This document shows positions 1 through 10,209 of a DNA stretch of 64,000 nt, piece by piece. Every line of letters begins with the position of its first letter. Position 1 is the stretch's first letter. Origin of the DNA: Ariolimax columbianus (Eukaryota > Mollusca > Gastropoda > Stylommatophora > Arionidae); the NCBI GenBank assembly GCA_036924085.1, contig JAVGWX010000004.1, positions 41,568,793 through 41,632,792 of the forward strand, written 5' to 3'. Position numbers and translations under genes: made by a program. The notes below the pieces were generated by a model. The model was given only the letters and a program-made list of their open reading frames with translations. It was not told the origin of the DNA and did no database searches.

Positions 1-122
1 TCAAAATGTCTTGATAATGTCGTCTTTCTCCAAATTCATGGTTAAGTCTACTCATTGCTACAGCAGTTTAATTATTCAAAATTGTTCACATTTTCTTTCT
101 TCTTCTTCTTCATCGTACGCAG

Positions 123-461
123 TCAGACATCAACCTTAATTTTTTCATAAAAAGCAGCGGTCATCCTGAGGCTGTCGACACTGCCATAGAGCGTGTCTAG
201 TATTTCCACTGGTGATGGCCACCTCTGCTCTCTCTGATCCTCGTATGTCGGGCAGTTTTGCAGCAAATGTTCAGCGGTCATTTTCCCGGTACCACACGGG
301 CATTCGTCAGTGCCACCTATCTTCAGTTTGTTGAATAGGTGGTACCTCAGTCTATTGTGGCCAGTGCGAAGTCTAAAGACCACGACCTGCTCTCGTCTGT
401 TCAAATGGTAATAGGCATCGTTTTTTGTGTAGCCAGTATGTTCGGTTTCCCATTTGGTCAT
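123..461 (-). pseudogene. Cys/His-rich C-terminal tail of non-LTR element
   Basis: Encodes a conserved tail with REQVVVFRLRTGHNRLRYH, DECPCGTGKMTAEHLLQNCP and a tryptophan-containing end. The CxC...H...C spacing is the zinc-knuckle-like block that follows RNase H in I/Nimb-type elements. It is about 90% identical by eye to the fragment at 27005-27335 and more distantly matches the tail at 26057-26509. Ends in TGA followed by the GAA tail. Confidence 0.8.
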
Positions 462-514
462 GTATCTAGCTCTAATAAGCCGTTTTGACTCATACTGCTC
501 TTAAATCATTTAGT

Positions 515-871
515 TCAGTATTTTTCTGCAGTGACTACGACCAAGGCATCTGTAAGCAGGCCTATATGGCTTTCATTCCTTTTACCTGTCACCATTTCTT
601 CCACTGCCGCCCTCAGTGCCTCTGCCTCTGCTCTGAAATTGCTTGTGTATTTTCCAGTAGCGAATGACAGTGTTATTTTTCTGCCATTTGGTAGGTTCAG
701 GACTGCTCCTGCCCCTCCGTTCTGTGTTGTGTTTGTTACAGAACCGTCGGTGTATGCATGGGTCCAGTCCATGCTTGGGTAGTTTTCGGTTATGTAGCTC
801 AGGGTAGTATCTCTTCTTTCTTTTTCAGTCTGGCCGTTTTTGTTTCCAATACCTGGTATATTTTCTACCAC
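515..871 (-). pseudogene. Retrotransposon RNase H domain, truncated
   Basis: About 118 residues with type I RNase H signatures: YTDGSV followed by a glycine-rich GGAGAV strand (first Asp), FRAEAEALRAAV (catalytic Glu) and LLTDAL (next Asp, normally TDS or TDC). The C-terminal helix with the final HxxxNExAD block is missing between this segment and the Cys/His tail at 123-461, so a deletion has removed part of the active site. In intact elements the domain degrades the RNA strand during target-primed reverse transcription. Confidence 0.85.
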
Positions 872-1021
872 CTCTGGAAATATATGCTGCCTCCAGGTAG
901 GTTTTCATACAGTAGGAATGGGCTTTGGTGTTGTTAGTGCGTTCATGGGGGTCTTCGTGCATCTTTGCTTTGGCTATTTCTGCAAAGTTTCTCCGCTTTA
1001 GTTTCCCATTTCCGAAATTGT

Positions 1022-1495
1022 TTAGTCTCTGGTGCAATGGATGGCAGTCAGTCTACTGAGTTTCTCTGATTGCTGCTGGGCTCTGCAGTTTCTTCTGTCG
1101 GTCATGGATTGCAGTTTTGTAATCTTTTCAAGTTCTACAATTGGCGTTGACTTCATGCCTTCTGTTATAACTCTCATGGCTTGGTTTTGGAGTTTGCTAA
1201 TTGTATCGAAGTTCGCCTTTGCTGCTGTTGTCCATGCCGCAATGCCATACTCGAGAACTGGTCTCACTCTTCCAGTGTACAGTTTCTTTAGTATACTTTC
1301 GTCTGCTCCCTAGCTTGTGCCAGCAAGTTTCCCCATGATTGCCATTCTTTCTCTGGCTCTCATTCGGTTTCTCTTGATCTGACTTTTCCATGTCATGCGC
1401 CGATCAAATGTGACTCCTAGGTAGTTTGGGTTGTCGTTTGGCTGCAGGTATTTGCCGTTTAGACTTAATTTGTTCACATTTAATGATGGACTTCA
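1022..1495 (-). pseudogene. Reverse transcriptase C-terminal part (thumb), decayed
   Basis: Joining frames on the minus strand gives a block with NYLGVTFDRRMTWKSQ, then KKLYTGRVRPVLEYG, then AAWTTAAKANFDTISKLQNQ. These are the standard landmarks downstream of the catalytic motif in I/Nimb-type and jockey-type RTs. At least one frameshift separates the first part (to about 1270) from the second. The palm domain with the YADD motif is absent, so the copy is truncated upstream. It matches the thumb of the longer element at 24277-25311 (YLGVKMDKRLTWREH, TVRPVFEYG). Enzymatically dead; the family assignment is solid, the exact clade less so. Confidence 0.85.
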
Positions 1496-1500
1496 CCCAC

Positions 1501-2084
1501 ATCAATTTTTCTGTCCTTTTCTATATTTGTAATTATGTCCATAATCCTTTGCAAAAATATCAGCGCTTTTTCTAAAGCCGACATGCCCATCCAGAACAAT
1601 TGTCTCACATTGATTCATCGACCAATGTTGATGGCAGGACCATACAAGTTCGTGTCAGTATCCGGTAATATTAATGGCTTTAGGATAATCCTGAAGTATA
1701 AAGCCAATCTGTCATCAATTCCCAACCATGTGGTACCTTCAGCATTGGGATACAGGGAATTGTAATTAACAGCACACCGTGCGTTAGCATGTCAGACAAA
1801 TCTATGATCAAATAAATGCTCGCCAGGAGAACTACATTTCTCAGTAGTAGCTAGCAGATGAAGTATTAAACACTAGGATTATCGTGTGGCTCGCTGTGTG
1901 AGTGGTATTAGCATGTGCAGGGATGGATAATAACAGTTTGAGAAGCTGTCAATGAAAGTAAATCAGACAAAATCAAAATGATTCAAACCAAAGCAGTGGT
2001 AATGATCCCGATAACCCAGATGAAATGGTTTGTTACAGCAAATGTTGCATTTGAAAACAAGTGAATAACTCTAGCTGATGAATA
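1501..2084. other. No recognised feature
   Basis: Unique-looking AT-rich sequence; no frame resembles a known protein and no repeats are visible. Confidence 0.6.
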
Positions 2085-2085
2085 G

Positions 2086-2222
2086 CCAAAACACACACAC
2101 ACACACACACACAACAAACAAACAAACAAAAACACTCACATCCCACCCACACATGCATGAACACACACACGCATGTATACACACGCACGCACGCAAGCGC
2201 GCCCACACACACATGTACAAGT
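2086..2222. repeat. CA-rich microsatellite cluster
   Basis: Interrupted CA, CAAA and CACG runs, broken by short unique spacers. Confidence 0.9.
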
Positions 2223-2448
2223 ATATGTATAGTTAGTTTCCTTTCCACTTATGACGCTAAGTGACGTTGGGAGTTTAAGTCGTATAACTTGCCCACCCAT
2301 ATATATATATGGAATATATTTTAATGATGGAATATTTCTAGGAATGTCTGAGGATGGCTGTGACTGAGGCTGTAGTTTTGACACGGAACATATATTCTTA
2401 TATACATTCTGTGATAGCGCAACGTTGCATAAAAATACATGCTTCATG

Positions 2449-2484
2449 TTAATATATATATATATGTATGTATGTATATATGTA

Positions 2485-2515
<31 letters not shown>

Positions 2516-2518
2516 ATA
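2449..2518. repeat. TA/TATG microsatellite
   Basis: Alternating TATA and TATG tetramers, directly upstream of the SINE at 2526. Confidence 0.9.
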
Positions 2519-2525
2519 CGAAGGG

Positions 2526-2755
2526 GGGACAGCGTGGCCTAGTGGTTAAGTGGCACGGCTCACAACTCGATCCCCATCACAGCACCGGCCGTTACCCTGG
2601 GGAAGCAAACCCTTAGAAAATGCAGGAGGAAGCAGACCCTTACATAAAATGCATGCTGAAATCGAATGTACTGGGCCGACAGGCGCAAAATAAAAACACA
2701 GTGCAACGCACACCGTCTTTGGGATTAATAAATAGGGCGAACGCAAAAAAAAATA
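2526..2755 (+). mobile_element. tRNA-derived SINE, family A copy 1
   Basis: The head contains an A-box-like tggcctagtgg (2535-2545) and a damaged B box: ctcgatcccc remains, and about 15 bp present in copy 2 (55774-56013) are missing. The body then matches copy 2 nearly base for base through gttaccctggggaagcaaac, a central block atgctgaaatcgaatgtact and a terminal gggcgaacgcaaaaaaa tail. A non-autonomous retroposon transcribed by RNA polymerase III in its active form. Confidence 0.85.
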
Positions 2756-2889
2756 TTTTTAAAAAATATATATATATCAGAAGGGCGCTCTAAAAGTACA
2801 ACGTTAGAAGTTGATGGCACTATGGCAGAATGGCAGTATAGTTTGAGCCTTCCAGCCAATAAACGTAAAATGTTGCTCCCATTGTCATC

Positions 2890-3185
2890 CTCGTGATGGT
2901 TCAGGAGGATCATGAAAAACTTTCATGCATTGTTCTTTCTGTTCCTGTGTGAGCACTCGTGGAAAACACCTGGCGCAGACTTTCTGTTCCTGTGTGAGCA
3001 CTCGTGGGACCCACCTGGCGCAGACTTTCTGTTCCTGTGTGAGCACTCGTGGGACCCACCTAACGCACACTTTCTGTTCCTGTGTGAGCACTCGTGAGAC
3101 TCACCTGGGGTACACTTGCTGCTCCTGTGTGATCATCTGTGCGAACCACCTGACGCAGACTTTCTGCTCCTGTGTGAGAGCCGCT
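2890..3185 (-). repeat. Inverted copy of the mariner-derived 45-bp array
   Basis: Five to six 45-bp units in minus orientation. They encode KVCARWVPRVLTQEQ-like repeats and end in transposase sequence normally found after the motif (KEQCMKVFHDP). The outer edge mirrors 4370-4435. Several units keep WVPR, closer to the usual mariner motif than the WGPP units on the right. Confidence 0.85.
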
Positions 3186-3192
3186 TGACAAA

Positions 3193-3475
3193 ATGGCGTC
3201 TGTCATGGGAGTGCGTTTTAAAGCGCTTACGGAGACAAAACAGTGGTTTTCAGTACATTGGGTTGTGCGTTTCAGGACTGGTGGAACCGACATGAAGGAA
3301 AGGCAACGTTCCGGCCGGCCATGCACAGTTGTCCCACCAGGCAATGAAGTACCTCTAGATCAACTCATCTGAGAAAATGGGAGGATGAGGTCCAGGGAAC
3401 TGTCTACGGATATGGATATCGGAGTCAATGTGTTGGAAACAATGGTGGCAAAGTTGTAATATCACAAAGTTAGCG
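3193..3475 (+). pseudogene. Mariner transposase N-terminal part
   Basis: Starts at an ATG giving MASVMGVRFK, which matches the start of MLE2 at 37354 (MASIIEVR). Downstream, frames show the RSGRP segment and ENGRMRSRELSTDMDI, typical of the mariner helix-turn-helix region and linker, then KVSA leading into the array. Stops and at least one frameshift interrupt it. In an active element this domain binds the terminal inverted repeats. The fit to mariner is good because the catalytic part downstream is unambiguous. Confidence 0.75.
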
Positions 3476-4375
3476 CAGATGGGACCCACGAGTGCTCCCA
3501 CAGGAACAGAAAGTGTGCGCCAGGTGGGTCCCAGGAGTGCTCACACAGGAACAGAAAGTGTGCGCCAGGTAGGGCCAAGCAGTGCTCACACAGGAACGGA
3601 AGGTGTGCGCCAGGTGGGGCCCACCAGTGCTCACACAGGAACAGAAAGTGTACGCCAGGTGGGGCACACCAGGGCTCACACAGGAACAGAAAGTGTACGC
3701 CAGGTGGGGCCCACCAGTGCTCACACAGGAACAGAAAGTGTACGCCAGGTGGGGCCCACCAGTGTTCACACAGGAACAGAAAGTGTGCGCCAGGTGGGGC
3801 CCACCAGTGATCACACAGGAACAGAAAGTGTGCGCCAGGTGGGGCCCACCAGTGCTCACACAGCAACACAAAGTCTACGCCAGGTGGGTCCCCCGGATGC
3901 TCAAACAGGAACAGAAAGTGTGCGCCAGGTGGGGCCCACCAGTGATCATACAGGAACAGAAAGTGTACTCCAGGTAGGTCTCACCAGTCCTCACACAGGA
4001 ACAGAACGTGTGCGCCAGGTAGGTCTCACTAATGCTCACACAGGAACAGAAAGTGTACGCCAGGTGGGGCCTACCAGTGATCACACAGGAACAGAAAGTG
4101 TGCGCCAGGTGGGGCCCACCAGTGATCACACAGGAACAGAAATGTGCGCCAGGTGGGGCCCACCAGTGCTCACACAAGAACAGAAAGAAAGTGTGCACCA
4201 GGTGGGGCCCACGAGTGTTCATACAGGAACAGAAAGTGTGCGCCAGGTGGGGCCAACCAGTGCTCACACAGGAACGGAAAGTGTGCGCCAGGTGGGGCCC
4301 ACCAGTGCTCACACAGGAACAGAAAGTGTGCGCCAGGTAGGTCTCACGAGTGCTCACACAGGAACAGAACGAACA
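3476..4375 (+). repeat. 45-bp minisatellite amplified from mariner transposase coding sequence
   Basis: About 20 tandem 45-bp units. In the transposase frame each unit encodes KVCARWGPPVLTQEQ or KVYARW variants, i.e. 15 residues covering the position of the WVPHEL-type linker motif of mariner transposases. The unit length is a multiple of three, so frames persist: a different frame (3428-4396) stays open for 322 residues as HTGTESVRQVGPTSA repeats. That long frame is a by-product of the array and not a recognised protein. Some units contain aggtagg, which puts a stop in the transposase frame. Confidence 0.92.
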
Positions 4376-5030
4376 TTGCATGAAAGTTTGTCATGACCTC
4401 TTGAACCATCACGAGGATGAAGGTGACAATTTCCTCATCACTTTTGATTATACGCAGTGTCACAACTACGATCCTGAGTCAAAATGGCAGTCTATGGAGT
4501 GACGACTTGTGAAATCCACTTCTAGGAAAAAGTTCAAGACGCACTCCTCAGCGGGTAAAGTGATGTTCACTGTCTTTTGGGTTAGGATAGAGGTTATCCT
4601 TCTTGAATCCTGGAACTTAGACAAACCATCAACTTACATTGACCGTTACATTGTGTAGGTGACTAAGCTGAAGTCTGGAATTTACAGAATAAGGTTAGAG
4701 AAGAAGACAATCTGGCTATTGCAACACGATAACGCCAGACCCAATGCCAGTTTGAAGACCGTTGAGCACATTGTCAATCTTTACTTGACTATCCTTCCAC
4801 ACCCATCGTATAGTCTGGATTTGGTGTCGTCTGATTTCCTTCTGTTCGAGTCAGTGAAAGATTAGCTGCCTGGGTAACATGTTTTTTTTCTAGCAACGAC
4901 GCCGTCGTAGTAGCTGTGCAACAGCGGATCACCTCCGCTGGTGCAGATTGTTACGAGATTGTTATGCCCGTGCTCGTCGTTGGAGAAAATGGATAGCCAA
5001 GGGAGGGGACTATGTTGAAAAATAGATTTT
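4376..5030 (+). pseudogene. Mariner transposase catalytic domain (DD34D), inactivated
   Basis: Right after the array the frame gives MKVCHDLLNHHEDEGDNFL, then a degenerate first catalytic block with Asp at 4446-4448 and YDPESKWQSME. Then come LLQHDNARP (Asp at 4728-4730) and HPSYSLDLVSSDFLLF (Asp at 4833-4835). Exactly 34 residues separate the last two Asp residues, the mariner hallmark. In-frame stops occur after QSME, after DRYIV and at 4863, so the protein is dead. The end of the gene resembles MLE2 around 37570-37740. Confidence 0.9.
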
Positions 5031-5149
5031 GAAGGCAAGCATTGCTGTATGAAATACTGTTATTGTGCTTTTGTGTTTATGTTTGATCTATATCATGAAA
5101 TAAAATAGGAGTCATTACCTTCGGAGCGCCCCTTGTACACACACATACA

Positions 5150-5207
5150 CACAGAGATATATATATATATATATATGTTATTTATATATATATACACACA
5201 CATATAT

Positions 5208-5302
<95 letters not shown>
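5150..5302. repeat. TA microsatellite
   Basis: Nearly pure TA dinucleotide for about 150 bp, just outside the right end of MLE1. Confidence 0.95.
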
Positions 5303-5304
<2 letters not shown>

Positions 5305-5599
5305 ATGAATTGCCACATATGAATGACAGATGCACAATTTATAAATCATGCTGTCTACACACACAAAAATATGTATCTACCAAAATGTATTTAGCAAGCA
5401 TATGTGCATGTTGTCCTGAGTCAAAGCAAGTGTTATGATGTAGTCGATAGTGCATACAAATACTTGCACAAAAACTAGTTTCCAGGATCCCTTACTCATG
5501 GTTGAGTAATAAGATAACGTGTGTCGCAAATCGTGCTTACGTAGGGTTTTGAGTGTCAGGCAAAAGGGACATCAAACTTCTTCGCACACGAGGTACTAA

Positions 5600-5840
5600 A
5601 GAGTATGTATCATGTTCTTTACAGAACGTCGCTTCTTACAACCACCACATGTTTGGATGTTATTAGCTTCTTGACAAGTATGCAATACGGTAGGTTGCCA
5701 TTACTTTACGTACAGGCTAGAGCAATTGTCCGAGAAAAACAATCCAGTGTCTGCCAAACTGGACAGGTTGGAAACCGAACCTGGTCCGTTGAGATTGTGA
5801 AAACCGATCGAGTTTCACTCCTAAGCCACGCAGCCTACAC
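5600..5840. repeat. Dispersed repeat D, copy 1
   Basis: Aligns over about 230 bp, with gaps, to 50665-50890: shared blocks include agaacgtcgct, ttgccactactt-like and tgccaaactg. No protein recognised in either copy. Confidence 0.55.
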
Positions 5841-5844
5841 GAAG

Positions 5845-6655
5845 TACTACAAAAACCAATATTACAATAGCACATACATTTGGCTGGGCAGATCAACAAC
5901 CACAAACACATCGATAACAGTCATTTGTATTAGTTCGAGGCTTGTAAGGATTATGATAATTGCAGCGATTTCATCTCGATAGCATGGCTGTCATCATGTT
6001 GTTTGTCTACGTATTTTATTTATTGTGAAAATGTATGTGCCCCCTTTGTTGATCTTCACCTGATGCTCTGGATGATTGGTACTAAGATAGTTATATTTTC
6101 AGATACGTTGATTGTCCCAACACAATGTCCATTGTATATCATGGTTTTATCTAAATCATTAGTGGTTTTCATTTGCCGTTCTAAATTATGTCACGCTATG
6201 TAGATCAATGATCAAAATGAGGTAAATGTGAAGAGATAAACATCAATACGAAAAGGTGTCAGGAATGTACTATAAAGGGATAAACATGAATAAAGAGGGA
6301 CAAACATCTGTAGAGTCAAGACGGAAGGAAGTCGTATACATGATACTTATATAGAAAGTACATGAGCGGTAAGGGAGAGGAGAGTGTGACAAGTAAAGTA
6401 ATGACGATAGCACACATCTATTGAAGTAGATCCAAAGAAAGTAGGATCAATACAAAAGTAAATTAAACAAAGAGAGTGAAGCATATTGAGGAGGGCAGTA
6501 AGAACATAGCGTAGACGAGGAGACACGGTGAGAACAGATAGGAATGTGCAGAATCAAGTGGTAATCTAAATAAAACTACAGCTACAAACAAAGTGCAAAG
6601 TGTAGTTGAATTAGATATAGAGAAGACAAAAAGTACACATACTTGCATTTATTGT
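5845..6655. other. No recognised feature
   Basis: Unique sequence. Only a weak local repetition is seen at 6225-6310, where gataaacat recurs with short variable spacing. Confidence 0.6.
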
Positions 6656-6659
6656 TACA

Positions 6660-6972
6660 CCAAAACACAACACGCACCACGCCCGAAGACACATACATAC
6701 GTGCACATACATACATACACATACTTACGTGCACATACAAACATACTTACATGCACATACACACATGGATACACATATACATACATACATACACACATAC
6801 ATACACACATACATACACACATACATACGCATACATAAATACGCATACATACATACGCATACATACATACGCATACATACATACGCTTACATATACACGC
6901 ACGCACGCAGTCACGCACGCACGCATACATACATACATACATACACAAATACATACAAACATACATAAATAG
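6660..6972. repeat. CATA/CACA microsatellite
   Basis: ACATACAT-type tetramers interrupted by ACGC and ACAC blocks. The apparent ORFs over it on both strands are repeat artefacts. Confidence 0.95.
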
Positions 6973-6979
6973 CTAGGTA

Positions 6980-7560
6980 TCCAGACAGAGAGGCAGGCAG
7001 ACAGACAGACAGAGAGGCAGGCAGACAGACAGATAGAGAGGCAGGCAGACAGACAGAGGGGCAGACAGACAGACAGGCAGACAGGCAGACAGACAGACAG
7101 AGAAGCAGGCAGATGAGAAGCCGGCAGACAGACAGAGAGACAGACATACAGACAGAGAGGCTAGCAGACAGACAGGCAGAGAGGCAGGCAGACAGATAGA
7201 CAGAGAGGCAGGCAGTGAGACAGACAGAGAGGCAGGCAGACAGACAGACAGAGAGGCAGACAGACAGACAGAGAGGCAGGCAGTTGAGAGGCAGGCAGAC
7301 AGACAGAGAAGCAGACAGACAGACAGACAGACAGAGAGGCAGGCAGACAGACAGACAGACAAAGAGGCAGGCAGACAGACAGACAGAGAGGCAGGCAGAC
7401 AGACAGATAGAGAGGCAGATAGACAGAGAGACAGACAGACAGATAGACAGACAAAGAGGTAGGCAGACAGAGAGGCAGACAAACAGGCAGACAGAGGCAG
7501 ACAGACAGGCAGGCAGGCAGACAGACAGACATATAGATACATAGATACATACATAGATAC
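6980..7560. repeat. CAGA/GGCAGGCAGA tetranucleotide array
   Basis: About 580 bp of cagacagacagagaggcagg-like units with quasi-regular higher-order spacing, ending in gatacata runs. Open frames across it come from the absence of stops in the motif. Confidence 0.95.
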
Positions 7561-7564
7561 ATAG

Positions 7565-8525
7565 ATAGATAGAAACAGACCACAATTACTTGACAGAAAC
7601 TAAGGCAATCATGCCTACTCACCCAGAGCCCAGTAAAGGTAAACATGGCGGCCATGAAAAACTGCCATATGCGTAGTCCATAGGGTAGCCTGATGTACAG
7701 CTGGTCACTGTGACCCAGTATTTGGCTTAGCTGAAAACAGACAAATCGTAACCTAATTATAAAGTCCAGGAGAAGTTTTTAGATCGTTTTATTACAATAA
7801 TATTATAGGTGGCAGCGTTGTTGGCCAATCTATTAACATATTCCAAAGCTAGTTCTGTCCTGGTATGTGGATCTCGTATAAATATGTGTGTGTGGTGTGT
7901 GTGTGCGCACATGTAAATATACTCAGTACGAGACATAATGAGGAAGGTTGGCATGAGACCTACTGGCTGTAGTGCACTTCTCTGGAGGTCACCATGAGGA
8001 TCACATTAACGGCCCACTACTTTTTGACAAGGCTGCTGATGCACATAACGTCTCTAAGAGACTGAGAAGGCGGGACTGAGGGGTCTTAGCCCGTATGGAT
8101 TACCTGATCTGGTGTCAGTTTTGGCACCCGTATATGCACATTATCACATACTCTATGCACAAAAATAAGAGATAAATCTAATGATAAGTAGGGACTCGAC
8201 TACTCACTCCCTCCCCGTCCCCCGCTTTTTCAATGTCGAGAATATGTTTAGCTGCTTCAGTATGTTGACGCTCTGAAGGGATGCATGTCCCATTTGGTCG
8301 TCATTTCCAGGTGTCATTCTTTTATCTCCGTTTTTTTTGTTTGTTTCTGCTTGTCTGCCTGATTATTGTAGTCACAGAGCTCGGCTCATGGTCTAGTACC
8401 ATGTAGTCTCTGGCATTTCATCCCTGACTACTTTCACCTTTATTTGAAACGAAGTTACCTTATACATTCCCTCAGCTGTGGAGAGGATGATGATGAGGTT
8501 AGTATATGTGTATGTGTGTGTGCGT
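7565..8525. other. No recognised feature
   Basis: No coding similarity or repeat seen beyond a short GT tract at 7884-7905. Confidence 0.6.
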
Positions 8526-8527
8526 AT

Positions 8528-8619
8528 ATATGTGTGTCCACACACACACAAACACACACACACACAAACACACACAAACAAACACACACACAAACACACA
8601 CAAACAAACACACACACAA

Positions 8620-8650
<31 letters not shown>

Positions 8651-9066
8651 AACACACACAAACAAACACACACACAAACACACACACACACAAACACACA
8701 CAAACAAACACACACACAAACACACACAAACAAACACACACACAAACACACACACACACAAACACACACAAACACACACACACACAAACACACACAAACA
8801 CACACACACACAAACACACACAAACAAACACACACACAAACACACACAAACAAACACACACACAAACACACACACACACAAACACACACAAACAAACACA
8901 CACACAAACACACACAAACAAACACACACACAAACACACACAAACAAACACACACACAAACACACACACACACAAACACACACAAACACACACACACACA
9001 CAAACACACACAAACAAACACACACACACACAAACACACACACAAACACACACACAAACACACACA

Positions 9067-9102
<36 letters not shown>

Positions 9103-9192
9103 CAAACACACACAAACAAACACACACACAAACACACACAAACAAACACACACACAAACACACACACACAAACACACACACAAACATACAAA
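8528..9192. repeat. Compound CA / CAAA microsatellite
   Basis: About 660 bp built only from acacac runs separated by aaac or aaacaaac. The separators recur in similar short patterns, suggesting slippage at two scales. Confidence 0.95.
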
Positions 9193-9394
9193 GCGTGTTT
9201 AAATGAAATCCTAGTGGACATACGCTCGAGGAGCAAGGTGACGTCACATCTGCCTCATCTGTACATACTAATGTACAAGTGTGCCTGTGTTCATTATCGT
9301 TGCATTCGTAGGTTCTGCTACAGACATTACAGACAACTGCTGGGGGATACGTCTATCTAACATGCAAACAACATGGTTAGTCCGTCGTTATTTG

Positions 9395-9625
9395 TTCTTA
9401 GTCGACCTGTACTTGTACCAGGGCAGATACCCCTGTGCAGGTTACAGCTCTGGTATGAGCTGGATGTAGCCTGGAGAAGGGTTTCCTGCCTAGCGGGCTA
9501 GGCTCGAGCAGCTTAATACTCCGCTGCGTTGGGACAAGCGGTTACGGAGGGTGGTTAGCCGAGGTGTGAATCCATCATAATAGACACAAACACTAAAGCA
9601 AAGTAGACCCGCAGCCTGTCCATCG
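9395..9625 (+). repeat. Dispersed repeat B, copy 1
   Basis: Matches 13258-13485 with common blocks gacctgtactt, ctgtgcaggt-like, ggagggtggttagc and aaagtagaccc. Nothing coding recognised; probably a non-autonomous element. Confidence 0.7.
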
Positions 9626-9739
9626 TAGCTGAACAAATTTCATAAGTGTATGGATGTTCAACATGTTAGTATTTCTAAGAATTTCAGTGTTAAACACTTT
9701 GTTTTGTTTACTGATACTGAGCAGTCAACGAAGACAGCT

Positions 9740-10205
9740 GTAGTGTAAACAATTGAGCTGTTTGGCATGTCTGCTATACACTGTCCATGTCTCACATGCA
9801 CGCAGCAGAATGGATAATACAAAGGCACGATACACGTTTATCTTTGTCGCGACACGGATGCCTTGTCAGTTCCAGATGTTTGTTTGGATCCTCCCAAACG
9901 CTGATCTCGTCTTAGCAACCCTATTATTTACCTCACTGACGATATTCTCTCTTCTCGTGAGGGTACTGCCTAGGTAGGTGAACATATCGACTGCCTGTTG
10001 ACGTTGGATCTGTACAGCCACATTTACTGCTCCTCAGAGGCAGACTGGAAGAGTACCCCGATTTCCCAAGGTTGTATCGTGAGACTAAAGTTACTACATG
10101 CGACACTTATGGTCGACTACATATCTTGTTCTGAGCAAGTTTTGAGGGCACAGTCGTCTGCAAATGAGATCTAGGATCATGGCCTCACAAACCTTGATGA
10201 AGGAT
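9740..10205 (-). pseudogene. Non-LTR reverse transcriptase fragment (palm end and thumb)
   Basis: Minus-strand frames give SFADDCALKTCSEQDM (catalytic FADD at 10153-10164), then FTYLGSTLTRRENIV, then NNRVAKTRSAFGRIQTNIWN, then KINVYRAFVLSILL and RACETWTVYSRHAKQLN. The order is that of a non-LTR RT from the active site to the thumb. A stop sits after NIWN and another follows EQDM. Both ends are truncated, so the clade is not assigned. Confidence 0.85.
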
Positions 10206-10209
10206 TTCA

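Larger units (their letters stand above)
95..1500 (-). mobile_element. RNase H-bearing non-LTR retrotransposon, 5'-truncated copy (family 1)
   Basis: Read on the minus strand, the segment holds the end of a reverse transcriptase, an RNase H domain and a Cys/His tail in the order expected for I/Nimb-type non-LTR elements. It ends in a GAA-rich tail, seen on the plus strand as repeated cttctt near 95-115. The copy is 5'-truncated and frameshifted. A second copy of the same family lies at 27005-27335, and a related, longer element (family 2) lies at 22170-26556. Confidence 0.85.
2778..5137 (+). mobile_element. Mariner-family element (MLE1) with internal tandem and inverted arrays
   Basis: The left end (aagggcgctctaaaagta near 2781) and the reverse complement of the right end (acaaggggcgctccgaagg, ending near 5137) form imperfect terminal inverted repeats with TA alongside. 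Inside are a mariner N-terminal part (3193-3475), a 45-bp array built from the transposase linker (3476-4375), a DD34D catalytic part (4376-5030) and an inverted copy of part of the array (2890-3185). A shorter relative, MLE2, lies at 37230-37836. The element is about 2.36 kb against the usual ~1.3 kb for mariners; the arrays account for the excess. Confidence 0.85.

Noticed and set aside
3428..4396. 322-residue open frame of HTGTESVRQVGPTSA repeats as a novel repeat protein
   Set aside because: It is an alternative frame of the 45-bp array inside mariner MLE1; the open length follows from a period divisible by three.
6911..7655. Cys/Leu/Ser-rich minus-strand frames of 164-224 residues
   Set aside because: Translations of the CAGA tetranucleotide tract.
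8393..9360. Cys/Val and Thr/His frames of 240-284 residues
   Set aside because: Translations of the CA/CAAA microsatellite on both strands.
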